The notes under the pieces were generated by a model. It was not told where the DNA came from, did no database searches, and saw only the letters and a program-made list of their open reading frames with translations. The position numbers and the translations under genes are program-made. Source: Onthophagus taurus (taxonomy: Eukaryota; Arthropoda; Insecta; Coleoptera; Scarabaeidae). Taken from it: DNA of 64,000 nucleotides. This document shows, one piece after another, positions 10,950 through 24,800 of the stretch (the stretch's first letter is position 1; the number at the start of each line of letters is the position of its first letter). The DNA lies in NCBI RefSeq assembly GCF_036711975.1, contig NC_091976.1:1860001-1924000 (forward strand). Direction: 5' to 3'.

Positions 10950-11262
10950 CTCATTATGTCATTTTAAAATGGCTATAACTTAATAGAAAAGTTGTACAAC
11001 ACCATTTGAGAGGGTAAGGATAGTACTATATGATGAAATAGATAGAATACAGCAAAATAATGTTGTGCATCTCACATATAACTTCAAAAGTAGCCAAAAA
11101 AAGCCATTTTTTTGTACATAACCTCAACTATCTTAAAATACCGACGTGATGGGCCATTTCTGATTCTATGCAGAAAATTACTTCAAAAATGATTATCAGC
11201 CATCTAAGAACAATCAACATCCAGTTTTTTTGCAGATCTGTGCTATTTTTTCATCTAGAGGT
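10950..11262. repeat. Right arm of the ~300-bp inverted repeat pair
   Basis: Read on the opposite strand this segment follows 8336-8650 with roughly three bases in four the same by eye (not computed). It directly follows the end of the uncharacterised gene remnant. The base differences show that the copy is not recent. Confidence 0.6.
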
Positions 11263-11289
11263 GTACCCAGCTGACAACTTTTTTTCTAT

Positions 11290-12530
11290 ATAAATGTACT
11301 TTATTCAAAGAATCTAAAGATTTCTTTTTTATAACAATAATTCTTCTTTCCTTGATTTTTCCTCCAAGCAATATCCAAAGGAAAAAATCCAATTTGTACA
11401 ACAATTGCTTTGTTATCAAAGTATAAATTAATTTTTATATGAATACAAACACAATATAAAATTCACATCACCTTACTAAGAATAATTTTTTGTGTAATAA
11501 CCAACTTCTATATTAGACAGAATTCAATGCGAATTATTACTAATAGATATTAATTTGATTGCATTATTACATTTGAATTAACATTCTCTAATAAAACAAG
11601 TTTTCACATTAATATGTTCACACTTGTCCTTTAAAAGAGACATTTCTGATTATGAAATGTTCTGTCCATTGAAATTAAAAACTAAAATTCTAATTGCTGT
11701 CTTTACTTGGTATAAAACCACTTATTTATTACATTCAAACATACCACTTTAAGTAATCATACTTTTAACCTGTTCAAATACAGGTTATTTAAATACTGAA
11801 TTATCAGATTTATGAAAAATAAAAATTAATAACTCCTTTAAATGAGTACCGTTCTGAAAATAAAAAGAAATTAAAAATAATTACTAAAACCTAATTACTT
11901 ACGTTTAAATAAATTGTTATCAATTTTAATAAACCATTTTAAAGATTACATAAAGATAGGTAAATATCACTCTTTCAATCCAAATAATTTACTTTCAAAC
12001 ATTTGTTTTTTAAATACCGTATTGCTAACCATGTTTGAATGAATAAATAAGCGTTTTAGCAAGTTTAATTTAACTTTAAAATTGGAAAATAAATCCTTAC
12101 ATTTACTAATCCAAAGTAGTGTTCGTTGGAAGGGAATTGTTCAGAACCAATATCTCGTTCCAATTGGGATATGTTCGCACCCTAAAATTTATAAAACTCT
12201 TAATAAAAAAATTAAACTTAATTGTGGTGTTGAGTAAATTGAACGAAGAGTGTATGTGTGGGGAGATTGGTGAGTGTTTGGTTAAAAAAAGTAATGAGAA
12301 AAAGCGTGGGATTTGTAGGCAATGTGATTTCGGTTTTTTTAAAGAATTCTTTTTTAACCAACTGACCATTATTTCCTGACTAATCCATCCCGTTTGTGTG
12401 GCGATAGTTTAAAATAAACACGTTTGTAATATAAATCGACTCCATTATCGCATTTTTGACAGCTGTTAAACAACCCGATAAAACATCAAACTGTCAGTGA
12501 CGGGTAGAACTAAATTCCCCTAGATTCATT
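11290..12530. other. AT-rich DNA upstream of dalao
   Basis: Long A/T runs and no recognisable coding family. Overlapping open frames on both strands at 12106-12379 look like chance in a less AT-rich patch. The dalao promoter should lie in the last few hundred bases. Confidence 0.4.
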
Positions 12531-12755
12531 AAATCAACTAACTAGCTCTAGTTACTTTTCATTTTTATAGTTTAGTTTCTTAAAATGGCGCTGACAATTA
12601 AAACTAAGCGTCATATTGAGGTTAAATTTTTTACTTTTTAAATAAAGATCTGGTAAGATATCTTGGAATTTATTCAATTTACGTATAAAATCTTTTTATT
12701 TATAAATCATCCGCTTTATTTCCGTTTTAGCACTAACCTATAGAAAATAAAAATA

Positions 12756-12819
12756 ATGGCTTTACCGAGCAATTATAAGCAAGTTTCTATGAGTGTTCCA
12801 GCCCCTCAATCGGCAAACC
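12756..12819 (+). CDS. dalao: dalao coding exon 1
   Basis: The ATG at 12756 follows an acceptor (TTCCGTTTTAG ending 12730), so a non-coding first exon lies upstream, probably around 12530-12616. The exon encodes [21 protein letters not shown] and stops after one base of the next codon at the donor GTAAGA. Exon 2 has two usable in-frame acceptors 15 nt apart (13182 or 13197), which would add or omit five residues (HLLSA-like). The one after the better pyrimidine tract is 13182, so the choice is open. Confidence 0.75.
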
Positions 12820-15800
12820 GTAAGAAAATAACCTAAAAATTACCTTTTTATTTTCAAGAAATCCTCCTATTTTTTTCATTTTTGTAGTACTTTTACTAAA
12901 ATAATATTCAAATTAATAATACATTTATACAGGTTTAGTTGCCCCCCTTTTGTTCGCTTGATGATCGCATGCGGTAAATATTGTATATTTGCAAATAAAA
13001 ATGAATTCAAGTATACCGCAAAATCTACTTATAACTTAGCATGCAAATTATTTCAGTAATAATTAGACGTTTTATTTTTATTGTAAATTTTATGAAAGGA
13101 ACCATAAAATTTATAATAAAACCATCTTTTTTTATGGTAGACTAGTGCTCATGATCTGCTTTGTTTGTGTTTGTTGTTCAGATTTGCTGTCCGCAGGTTC
13201 CCCCATGACTTTCAACATACTGAAAGGTAAACGCAATCACCTTTACATTTTATATTAACAATTTATCTACAAATAAAATACACTGCTTTTACAATATAAA
13301 CTTACATTTTACTATTAGTTTTATTGTTTTTATGCGAACGATTACTTTTTTAAAAAATTTTTATTACGCTTTAGCTTAATATCAATAGAAATAATAATAA
13401 TAAATCTTTTACGTATTTTTTTTCAAGACTGTTAGAGATAATTTAATGGTTTAATTAAATTGAATGAGCTTTTTTAACCTTTCTTTAGTCTAATATTATT
13501 AGTGTATTGAATTCAAATTACTTAATTAAAACTATTTTGAATTGGTTCAATCAAATCTGATTACACATTCAAATTATTATTGTGATTTTAGCTTGCCTTA
13601 GTTATTTCCTCTTTATAATTTTTAATATCAACATATTAATTGGTATTTTAGACTGTTCTAGAGTCCAATTATAAATTATTTAGAGATTATTTTGAAATAA
13701 GAAGAAAATTTTAAATTGGAACTGAAAGGCGATATTTTAGTTTTCTTTGGTTTTTAATGGTGCCCTTTATAATTTGATTAAACACTTTTTCAGTACCAAC
13801 ACTTTTCAGATTTTTAGTGAACCATCAAACCATGAGATATAATCAAATACATCTATAAAATAATCACTTTAACAGTGTCCAAATGTAGAGTGGCTACAGT
13901 ATAATCGCCGCACAATAATTGGACGTCTTTGTGAGCGGTATTCTTTGATATTTCCAAACTTACGCGCGGTAGAATTGTATAGGTCTACTGTTAGTTCTAG
14001 TTTTAGTTCATGAAAACTATACGACAATCCAATACTAGATCTAGAAACATTCGAGTTTACCCATCTTAAGAGACGCATGGGTAAACCCAAATGTTTCTAA
14101 GTCTACTGTTCTAGTTTTAATTCAATAAAAATATACAACCAAGCGCTTAATAACAACTAGAACTAGTATTAGAAGTAACACTAGAACTAGAAACATTCGG
14201 GTTTAGTCTCTCAAGACAGCTAAAGTAGAATGTTTTTAGTTTTAGGTCTAGTATTCGTTTTAGTTCACCAAAAATATACAACAATCTAGCGCTGAATAAG
14301 AACTAAAATTAGAACTGTAGCGAGCATTTTCATTAAATTCGATAGTTTGTCATCAAATTACCCTATTTTATGTATCTAAGATAATTGTTACTATGTTTAC
14401 AAGAAAGCAATAATGATTTTTATCCACAATCACCTTATAATTGACGTTTTATCCACACTTATGAACCGTATAAAGTACCACTTTATCCACTAGTGGAATA
14501 AAGTTACTTTTTGTAATTCGCGACGGTAATGAAAGCTCGAACAGTACTCAAACGGGTGCTATAATGAGATTCCTTACAGCATCCGATGCTGTAATGAGAT
14601 TTTAGTAACATTTTTTTAGTTGTCAGTGTGACAATTTTTGTCTATGGATGTTAAACACGTTCTTAGCATCGAATACAAGATCCACAATGATGAGGACATT
14701 GAACACTGAGCAATTTCTCTTATTTTGGGAAGTGTATATGGAACATTTTTTCCATTTTGCACCAACTTTCACACTTTTACAAATATGTTACAAATAGAGT
14801 CGATAAACAATCGAAAATAAATATCAACAATTCAACACCTCCCAACGTTTTTTTAGTTATATGCAATGATTTTTGAGGTAACAACCGCTGTCAGAGTGAA
14901 ATGTGAAATCATTTTTTGATAACATCAGATGAAATTTTGGCGATTCTGATTCTAAATGAGTATGATTGTGGATAAAACGTTGTATTGTATGCGTGTTTTA
15001 GATACATTTTATTCACTTAAGAAAATTAAACATTCTTGCGTGAATAAAATGCTGTCTGAAACACTTAGACAATAAATAATTATTATTTTTGAAAAAAATG
15101 TGGCTTATACATTATTACATTAAACAAAGTTGAACTCCTGCGATTTGTAGAACGTAATATTATAATGACAAACCTTTTCAATATTTTTGAAATACTTATG
15201 TTATAAACAAAGAAATGTATTAACAAAATAGTACATTAAAAAACAAGATTTGTAAGACACGCTTGAAATGCACGAATTCAAGTTGAAAATTAATGATTGA
15301 GTGCTTTAAGTCTTACGAAACGTGTTTTTTATGCTATTTTTTGTAATTCGCGTTTTTATCCTCTTTTTTAACAAAAATAAAATAAAGCGTAAGGGTTTAT
15401 TTGATCCATGATCGACCAGTTTTTGATAATTGAAATAATTAATCAATCTGTACTTTTTACTGGTTTTAAATTTATTAATTACTTACTTGTTTCGATAATT
15501 ATTTATCATCTTCAGAGACGCTACAAAGAATTGAATTATAAATTATACCGGTTTTAAACATGTGTGTTAATTAACGAAAATGACCAATTCTATTTGAAAA
15601 ATAACCAAAGATACTTACTGCGTCAAAATTATTAAGAAGAAACATTTTAAAATTAAGATTTAACGTGAAACAATTAAAATCGGGTGTAAAATTAAATTCT
15701 TTTTCTGTAAATTATTTGTGGTATTAACATCTGTACTGTCGTTGTTAAAATAAAACGTAACGTGACGTTACAGTTTCATTTTTTCAAATATACTTACTAT

Positions 15801-18800
15801 TATATTTTATTTTATTATTTTTCAAATAGAATTGGTCATTTTCGTTAATTAACACACATATTTAAAACCGGTATAATTTATAATTTAATTCTTTGTAGCG
15901 TCTCTGTACAGTCCAATGCTCTTAACGAACATTAATACCTTGCTCGGCGAAAGGTCATTCAGATCTTTTGAGGAGATAAACTGCGACCCAAAAATCGAGA
16001 ATCTGATACGGTTAACGGCAGGGCAGTGGCATAAAACATGCTCAACCGTCTCTGCTTCCTCCGCACATAGTCGGCATTCAACATCGTCGGCTAAACCCAA
16101 CAACTTGAGGTGTGCTTTTAATCGGCAGTGCCCAGTAAAAACACCCATTAGAACTTTTATGCTACTACGGGCAAGTCCTAAAATATTCCCGTGTTTGACA
16201 GTGGCGATGTTAATAAACACCTTAGCATGTCTCATTCCAGGAGAACTGGTCCACAGTAGGCGAAGTCTCTCTTCAGCCCACAGTCCAATCCTATATTTGG
16301 CCATCGCAAATGATACACCAACTGCTGGTTCCGGTCCCACAAACGCTTCAGCGCTGCCATCTCGTGCTAGCTTATCTGCCGCTTCATTGCCAGCAACCCC
16401 AGAGAGACCCGGGACCCAGATCAGAGAGACTCTGTTATCACAACTCAGTGTGTTTAATGTTGTCTTACAATCATTAACCAGAGCCGACACCGTTTTCACG
16501 GCTTGCAGCGCCTGGAGAGCGGCTTGACTGTCTGAGAAAATTCGTACTGTCATGTTCTTCACCCCTCTTTCAAGAAGGATTTTAGCACCCATGTCAATAG
16601 CAAATACTTCCGCCTGGAATACAGTACAGTACGTACCCAGGCTGTAAGCTTGCTTAATTCGAGGTGTCTGGCAGTATACTCCTGCTCCTACCCCTTCAGG
16701 CGTTTTTGATCCATCTGTGTACAAGCAAATGTTTGCCTGAACCAGAGAATTTTCATTTTCGATCCAGGACTGCCACTCAGGCAGTACAATCTGGTATCGA
16801 GCATTAATCACTGATAGTGATACCGCCAAAATTGACGGCATTGATAGCACAGTATCAGTGCTTATAATGTCTTCCGCAGCCCATTGGTAGGACATGTCGG
16901 AACAGTTTTGAGCATATTGCTTAAATCTGTAAATGGTTGTTCTAGCCACTTTCTCTATATGCAAATGCAGAGGAGATAGGCCAACCAGAACCTCCATTGC
17001 TAGAGTTGGCGTTGTGCCTATCGCACCAGAGATTGCCAATCCAGCTACTCGTTGAATTCGTGAAAGTTTACTGATAACTGAAGTCTGTTGGACTTTCCTA
17101 TACCAGGCTGCTGCTCCGTATGTGATCATAGGTCTAACCGCAGTCACATCGAAACATGTAAGACAAAGTAATTAATAAATTTAAAACCAGTAAAAAGTAC
17201 AGATTGATTAATTATTTCAATTTTCAAAAATAAAATAAATTTTAACAATGTAGGAAAATAGGTATGTAGCAGTTGGTAATACCGTAATACTTGAAAATAG
17301 AAATTTAAATTGACAATTAGAAATTGTCAAAACACAAAATGTATTCACCTGAAAAAAAAGTTTCATGTACACCTCTTTTTCATAAGAAAGTCACCTTTCT
17401 CATAAGAGAAATTGCTCAGACTTCAATGTCCTCGTCATTGTGAACCTTGTATTTGATGCTAAGAACGTGTTTAAACATCCACAGACAAAAATTGTCACAT
17501 TGACAACTAGAAAAATTAATGACCCAATGTCACTAACTTAAACTGGTTCCATAAAATGTTACTAAAATCTCATTACAGCATCGGATGCTGTAAGGAGTCT
17601 CATTACAGCACCCGTTTGAGTACTGTAAAAACGAATTATAAAAAATCATTTTACAACTTCCGCGTCTTCGATTTCCTCGTTAGTTACTCTCAGGGAGAGG
17701 AAAAATGTATGATCTACTGGAGGTATGTATCGCAATAATGACTTTACATTATCTAACTCGGTACTCTTGCTATTAGCCTCGGTACACTCATAACGTATAC
17801 CAAATTTGGTTTTTCTAGCTTAATGTATTACAAAGATATTCAATGTTTTAAAAATTTAAGACTCAACTTTCAAGGCCTATAACTCCTCAGGGGTACAACT
17901 TAGTATTGAGATAAGTTGCGTTAAATCATCTTAATTTATTGTCCTCTACATGTCCCTGCTCTGTGTCGGTTCTTATGTGAATCACCTGTATTTTTTTCTT
18001 GAGATTGTTACTGACCTCCCTTTCTTTTTAATGGTAACTTCATAATAAGTTCCATTAACTGAGTGTTTTATAAAAAATGCTTTTGGAGCATCTACTTTAA
18101 AATGAAAAGAATAGACTCCAGAAAAGTCTCCTTTGTCAGTGCGTGCATTTTTTGATATGTTAGATAGCAAAGGTTCTAGATTCATGAAATCGTTTTGTTG
18201 CATAATCGTGACCACAAATAGATGTTTTTTTATTACTTTCTTCTATAATTTTGTACCACCCTTCTGGTAAATAGATCTGTGGTGCGAATTTTTTATGTCT
18301 TTTCTTTATTAAGGCAAAGTCACGATCGGATGGCAAGTGAGTATGCCCACTCACTAAAAAGTGATGGGTAATACTCTTAAATCGCTTCTCTCTAATTAAC
18401 TGTAGCCAAAGAGATGTAATAACCCAATTTTTGTTTTGAATTGGGCAGTTATCTGTAAATATTACAAGATCCTCCACACCAGGTTTAATAGTTTCCAGAA
18501 ATTTTATCAGAATGGACCCTACCTCATCCGCTCCTCTTTTGGCCTTTTCTTCTGTCCACAAATACATAAAAGCCGGTTCGTTAGTGCAGTCATGAACACC
18601 CAGATTATAAAGCTAAATCTTTCGGGGGTAAAAAGCTGGTCCTGCAGTTAGTTTCGGGATAGGCATCGCCTGTTTCAGGTCGAATAAATGAACACATTTT
18701 TTATTTGCGTTTGTCTTAGATTCTTCTACTTCGCTTTTTCATAAGCTTTGCGTTGTAGTAACTCTACTTTTGTACAAATTTGATTGTGTTTTTAGTTTCT

Positions 18801-21800
18801 GTAATTCCTTCTCATTATTTACACAAGCTACTGTAGTCTTAGATATTTTTAAATTAAAATCGTCGCAAGTTTTGCAAGTGTCAGATTTGCATAGGTTATT
18901 TAAATCCAATATTAAATTTCGTACAAAATATTTTTCGAAAGGCATTTTCTTTAACAGCATTTATACACCAAAGAACATAAAACTCTTTGTAAAGTCTGGC
19001 GATGGTCATCACAGTTTAAATAGGTTCTCTCAAAATTGTCAGTATGTATCATCGGTGTATGGTCTGGAACTGATTGTTTTTGGTGATCACTCAACTGATT
19101 CGGTCGATTACTGTACTTCCCTCTCTTATCCTTACCTGCAGTTTGAGCTCCCTGATTTTTTTTTGTTGACGAGTCTATTGATTCCTGCCGTGAGAGGATT
19201 GAAGACCATCAACACTCATAAATTCGATGTTGCAGAGCCTCCTTATGTGTTTCCCACCAACAGTCACGAAATATTTAACGTTAAAGTGTCTGCTAGATTC
19301 TTGTTTAATTTGTTTTTTATGATAGGAACGTTTCTTAAGTGATAATTAGGGAATCCTAGATCCCAGAATTCGTTAAATATTTTTTCATTACATTAAAATC
19401 TTCATTAATCTGATGGAGCTATGATGGATTGAATCTCCATTGAAACTAAATTTATCATAAAAACTAAACTCATTAAAAAATTTCCAAAACTTACTTCACC
19501 ACCGGAATTGTCTTCTCTAGTCTTACACTCAACAAAACATCGCATAATTACTAATGCACACTTATCTTTCTGTCGTTCAAGGCGATTAAACCCCGACAAA
19601 TTTATTATAACAAAAAAAGAGTTTAAACATATGATTTCTTTAGACATTTGTCGTTCATCTTCTTCACAAGTTTCTTCTCCGTTACATATGGTACCCAAAA
19701 AGGATTCCAACGATTGACGTCTTTACTTAAAATTTTCTTCAAAATTGATCTTGTACGAGCATACCATCGGATACCTGTAGCGGAAGTACACCAGACCTAG
19801 AACTAGAAACATTCGGGTTTAGCTGTGCGTCGCTCAAAATAGCTAAACCCGAATATTTCTAGCTCTAGCGTTAGTTTTAGTTCAGTAAAAATATACAACA
19901 ACCTGACGCTGAATAACAACTAAACCTAGAATGTTTCAGATTTAGTCGTGTGTCTTCAGTGCCTTCTAGATTTAACAACTGGTCTTGGAACGTTGCGTGG
20001 ATCTCTAATATCACGAGTTTTTTTCACTATTTATCTTAATGTCTTCATCTCAGCCACTTGCAAAATGCTCTTAGTTTTGTGTGTGATCAATTTTATAACA
20101 CATCTTAAATATTTCAACTTAAATATTTCACCAAACTGTACCTTGATACTGCTGTTTTAATTCGGTTCCTCAAGTCTTACAGGATCGGGCGGGCTATACT
20201 TGTTCAGTTTGCTTATTATAGACTACGAGTTTATATCTAACTGAATCTTTTGCACTAGTTATAGACTTGTTCTTATCAACGGAAATTGAGTTTGCGGCTT
20301 ACTTAATTGAAGTGATGCAGTTGTTGTAGGTCGTCTTCTATTTCAGCGATTATTATTGCATAACGCACCATGCTAAGTATTGGTGCCCATCATGTACCCC
20401 GTATAAAGATTAATTAAAAATGTTATGGATCTTGTAAGTGACTTTTCTTTTATCTGTTTGATTATGAATACTGTGTCGGTTATAGATCGACCTTCTCTGA
20501 AATGTTGTTGTTTTTCAGCATTAGTTATTTGATTCTCTAGTTTTTCGTGTTTAAGAGATCAATGTGATGTACTTAGTGTTTACAGTTTCGGTTCACTTTC
20601 CTATTAAAATATTAAGAACATTTCCCTGACCATCCTAACAAGCATTTATCTCAGGTCTACAAACTTTCGTACTTTTTTTCAGTTCCCTATAGAACCCTCT
20701 ACTCTCGTTTTTTGATGTGATCGTTTTTGTCTTCTTTCTACATATTCTAGACGCCATATTTCTTTTTCAGTTACAGTGCTTTCTATTTGCTCTGGTATTT
20801 TGCTGCAAACACTTTTGTCTGGCTTGTCTCTTTTCTACGATCGCGTCTACACTCTTCCTCATACCACTTCATTCCTTGTTTTTTCTTTCGATAGTCTAGC
20901 AACCTCTGATGTAACTTCGTCTGGTATTCCTCCTTTACGTTTGCAATCTCAAAGTCTCGCTGTATTTAATCTAGTAGCTGTTCGATGTTCTTAAAGATTA
21001 ATAGATGGTCTGTTTAGTTGGTCCCGTATAATTCCGATATCTTTCACGTGACTTTGCAGTTATTGCTTGCTCCAAATTATGTAACTGAATTCATTATTAC
21101 ATAATGGCATAAACGACATTTACTTGATTTCCCAGGAAATACAAAAAACTTTTATCACGTCGTATTGAAATAGGCATTTGTGCAAACCCATAATGTAGCG
21201 ATTGAAGTTTGTGTACGGTTATAACGCTTTAACTGCTGGATGCAGATTTAAAAATTCTTGTTCAACGGTGTAGCTATGTAAAAAGTGACCATTTTCAGAT
21301 CGGTATGAACTTCCAATATAAATAAAATTTCAGAAACGTAGTTGCAATGGAACAAAAAAAAAACGTGTTATATTATGCTATGTTACATTTAACTGTTATG
21401 TACCTTTAACCAACATAAGTAAAATCTTTTTGGTGAAAAAGGTGAACATGAAATCCTTTTTTTAAGATTATAAATAAAATGAATGATCACGCAAGGCTAA
21501 AAAAATAAAATTATAGCTTTGTGCGAAAAAAAATCAAGCAGAAACTTTGAGTTTCCGAGCTGCATTCTTTTGCACGATTTTATTTTCTGAACCTTTTACC
21601 TGGAAAATCATCGCAGACAACGAAAATAACGGTTAGAAAAGGTAATTATTTTTTTGTTGGTATTAGCTTGCCCATCAACTGCAGCAGCTTTATTGATTTG
21701 CTTTCTGCTACTTCAGCTCGGAATTCAGGAAGTTTTAGCATTGTTTTTCCATGAATAATCGAACATGAAGAAACCTTCTTGTTGATCTTCCAAGCAAGAC

Positions 21801-24800
21801 ATTCATCAGATTAAGTCTACCCATAGGAAGATTATACTTGTGAATAATACCAAGACAATCAAAGTTATCACTATCTTTTTTCTGTTATACAATAAAAATG
21901 TTATAAAAATACGAACAATTTTGGCTTGTAAAGTTTTTGAGTGGTATCACGCCTGCGTACTTTGAAACTAAGAGAACATCTTTGTTATTGAGGCTGAAAT
22001 TAAAACATCATATGCATACAAGATTTTTCATCGATCGCTTGAGAATTTGTACTTCGAACGTCTCAAAATCAGAGTTCCGAATGATTAAATCTTTAAGCTC
22101 TTAGATAAATCATTAGAGATAACGTTGTTACTAAACATCAAAATAAATCCAGAGGATTATAACCCAAAGAGCTTTACAATATCTTAATTACGTAAAGGTT
22201 TACTCATCTACATATAATCTGTAAAGTTTGGTATGGAATTAAATCATCCATTCAGCTAATCAGCAAAAGGTATACATTTCTAACATTAAGGTCAAGTTAT
22301 TTTTGAATCTATAAAACTAGGCAAACGAATTAGCGGAGTGAATTAGTTCTAGAGATATATTTTCAAGCTTTGAAAGTTAGTGTGTATTTTTAAAATGTTG
22401 GTCTTCTTCTTTTTGCTCTCTCTCTAAACTGTTGGGTCCGTTGTTCCTGATATGATCTTGTTTGAAATATCTCCTGAGATGTTGACTACCAACTGTCTCT
22501 CCATCTCTTTGGTAGTCCGGTTCCGGGCGGATTATTTGTAACCATAATTTTCGGAAGTCTGTTATCTGGCATTCTACGGATGTGGTTGTGGCAAAACCCA
22601 TTGCGCTATCCACCCCATCCTACAATGTTCTGAACCTCGCATTGGTCTTTGATATCGGAGTTCTTATTTTTGTCCCATTTGGTCTTTCCTGAGATTGTCC
22701 TCAATGTCTTTGTTTGTGCCACTCTTAACATGCTCTTAGTTTTGTTTGTGTCTTCGTATGTATGAATGTCGTAAGTCATTATTGGGCGTTTGCAGGTCTT
22801 GTATATCTGCCCTTTCTTATCATGACATATTTCAAATCCATAGGCCCCTATATATTTGTTCTGCTATATAGTATCTCGTAGGTGGCCTGTAGGTTGCTGA
22901 GGATAAGCTGATATGATTGCACAGGTCCTTTGCGGGATCGTGAGTGTTTGAAATCCAAGTAGTAAAATTCTATGACTTGATCGATGGGGGTATTGTTGTC
23001 CATCAGATTACATCTTGTTGATTGCAATCAGTATAGTTGTCTTTGTAGCTCAATCTCTGAATGGGTGATTATCGCAACATCCTCAGCGTAGTATATTATG
23101 CATATTTTCTTGTGGCCAATATCATTACCATTTGAACAAATTAACGAAGCATATTTATCATTTCAATAGATTTTTCTTTTACTTATTCTTGTACCTTTTC
23201 TAAAACCTTGTTTTTTTTTTCGTTTCTTCGTTTATTCAGATAAGTATTCCAGTGTCCACAAACAAGATGTTAATTTATTGAACATGATTTCTCATCTCTT
23301 TTAGAAACGACTCTGTCACTTTTCATTTTTTCATTCAGAAGAAATTTACTTCTTCCAATCGATGTCTTCTTAGTATGAGAAAATGATTTTGTCATTCTTT
23401 GCCTTAAAAAGCTACCTGCAATTAAACATTTTTCATTAACTAATTATTTCGTCTTATTGCGATAAAAAATAAAACTCTTGTGCACATAAAATAAGAAAAA
23501 TATGCTTTTTGTGAATAACTTACTACCCACTATAAATTCTACTTAAATGAAGTATTTAATTCATAATCAACGGACTTAAATATTACCTATCAGAAATATG
23601 TTAAATAAAATTTTGAGGATTATTATAATTTTGATTAAAATATAAATTAAAAATTACATCTTATCTTTTGGAAAGGTGATTAAGGCTTTAACAATAATTA
23701 CAAACAATTTAAAACTTTAAATTATCTCGCACCTATTCTTTTAAAGTTAAGAGAAAAATCACTTTTACAAATACACATTTTTAATAAAATTTTTTAATAT
23801 CCACTATTTATTTAAAAAAAAATAAACATAAATGGTAAGTAATAATTTCAAGTGTAATGTTTTTCATGTCGTTATTTGCATGAAGATAACGATTATATTT
23901 TTATATTTTTTTAAATGATTTTTCCAAACGAAATAATACCGGCGTTATTAAAAACCACTTAAAATTTTCTCTTTGTTTTACTTGTTTTTTAGAACGTTTA
24001 AGAGCTTCTGGAAGCGCAAGTTCCAGTTCTAACGTAAGATTTTTAAAGGAGATTTCTAAAAAATGTTTTGTTAATAAATCGTTTTCTAATTTAAACAGAA
24101 AGAAACGAACCCTTTTGTTACGACTCCAAGCGGAAATCCAAACTTTCTACCACAAAAAGCTGGGAAGAACACCAACGTAAGTGCACACTAAAATGTTTTA
24201 TCTAAGCGGGTTTGAACGTTGATAAAGCTTGATTTATCTAAACTTATCGACTATTTGTGTAAATATAAGATTATTTTCAATGTGGAGGTGTTCTATTAAC
24301 AGTTTTTACCATTTTACGCTGTGAAAATATAAATTAAAGTCTTTAAAGAAAATGTTTTATAGGGTGATTAATTTAATTAATTTTATACAAAATTTCATAA
24401 TTTATTTGTATTATTATTTTAGAATGAATCTCGAACGCCAAAACCGCCAAAGCCGCCGGAAAAACCGCTTATGCCATACATGAGATATAGTAGAAAAGTA
24501 TGGGATACTGTAAAAGCTCAAAATCCAGAGTTGAAACTATGGGAAATAGGAAAAATTATCGGACAAATGTGGAGGGAGTTACCTGAAATGGGTAAAAATG
24601 AGTTTGTTGAAGAATACGAAACGGAAAAGGTAACAAAGAAAATTTTAATGGGTTATTTAATAAAAATATTTTATTGTTTTAGGGCGAATATGAAAAAACT
24701 TTGAAAGCTTATCATAATTCTCCGGCGTATTTGGCGTATATTGCTGCTAAAAATCGAGGTAAGAAATTAATTTATATAATTTAATTTAAAAAATATCATA

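Noticed and set aside
12106-12379. Overlapping open frames of ~86 codons on both strands upstream of dalao
   Set aside because: They start at non-ATG codons, overlap each other completely and match nothing recognisable.
12584-12640. Short ATG frame (MALTIKTKRHIE) before dalao
   Set aside because: Probably an upstream frame in the 5' untranslated exon; too short and unlike any family to call a gene.
15916-16527. 203-codon plus-strand open frame
   Set aside because: It is the complement of the RNase H region of the LINE on minus, where all catalytic motifs are found.
18770-19342. 190-codon plus-strand open frame
   Set aside because: It is antisense to the DUF7869-like pseudogene and has no recognisable features of its own.
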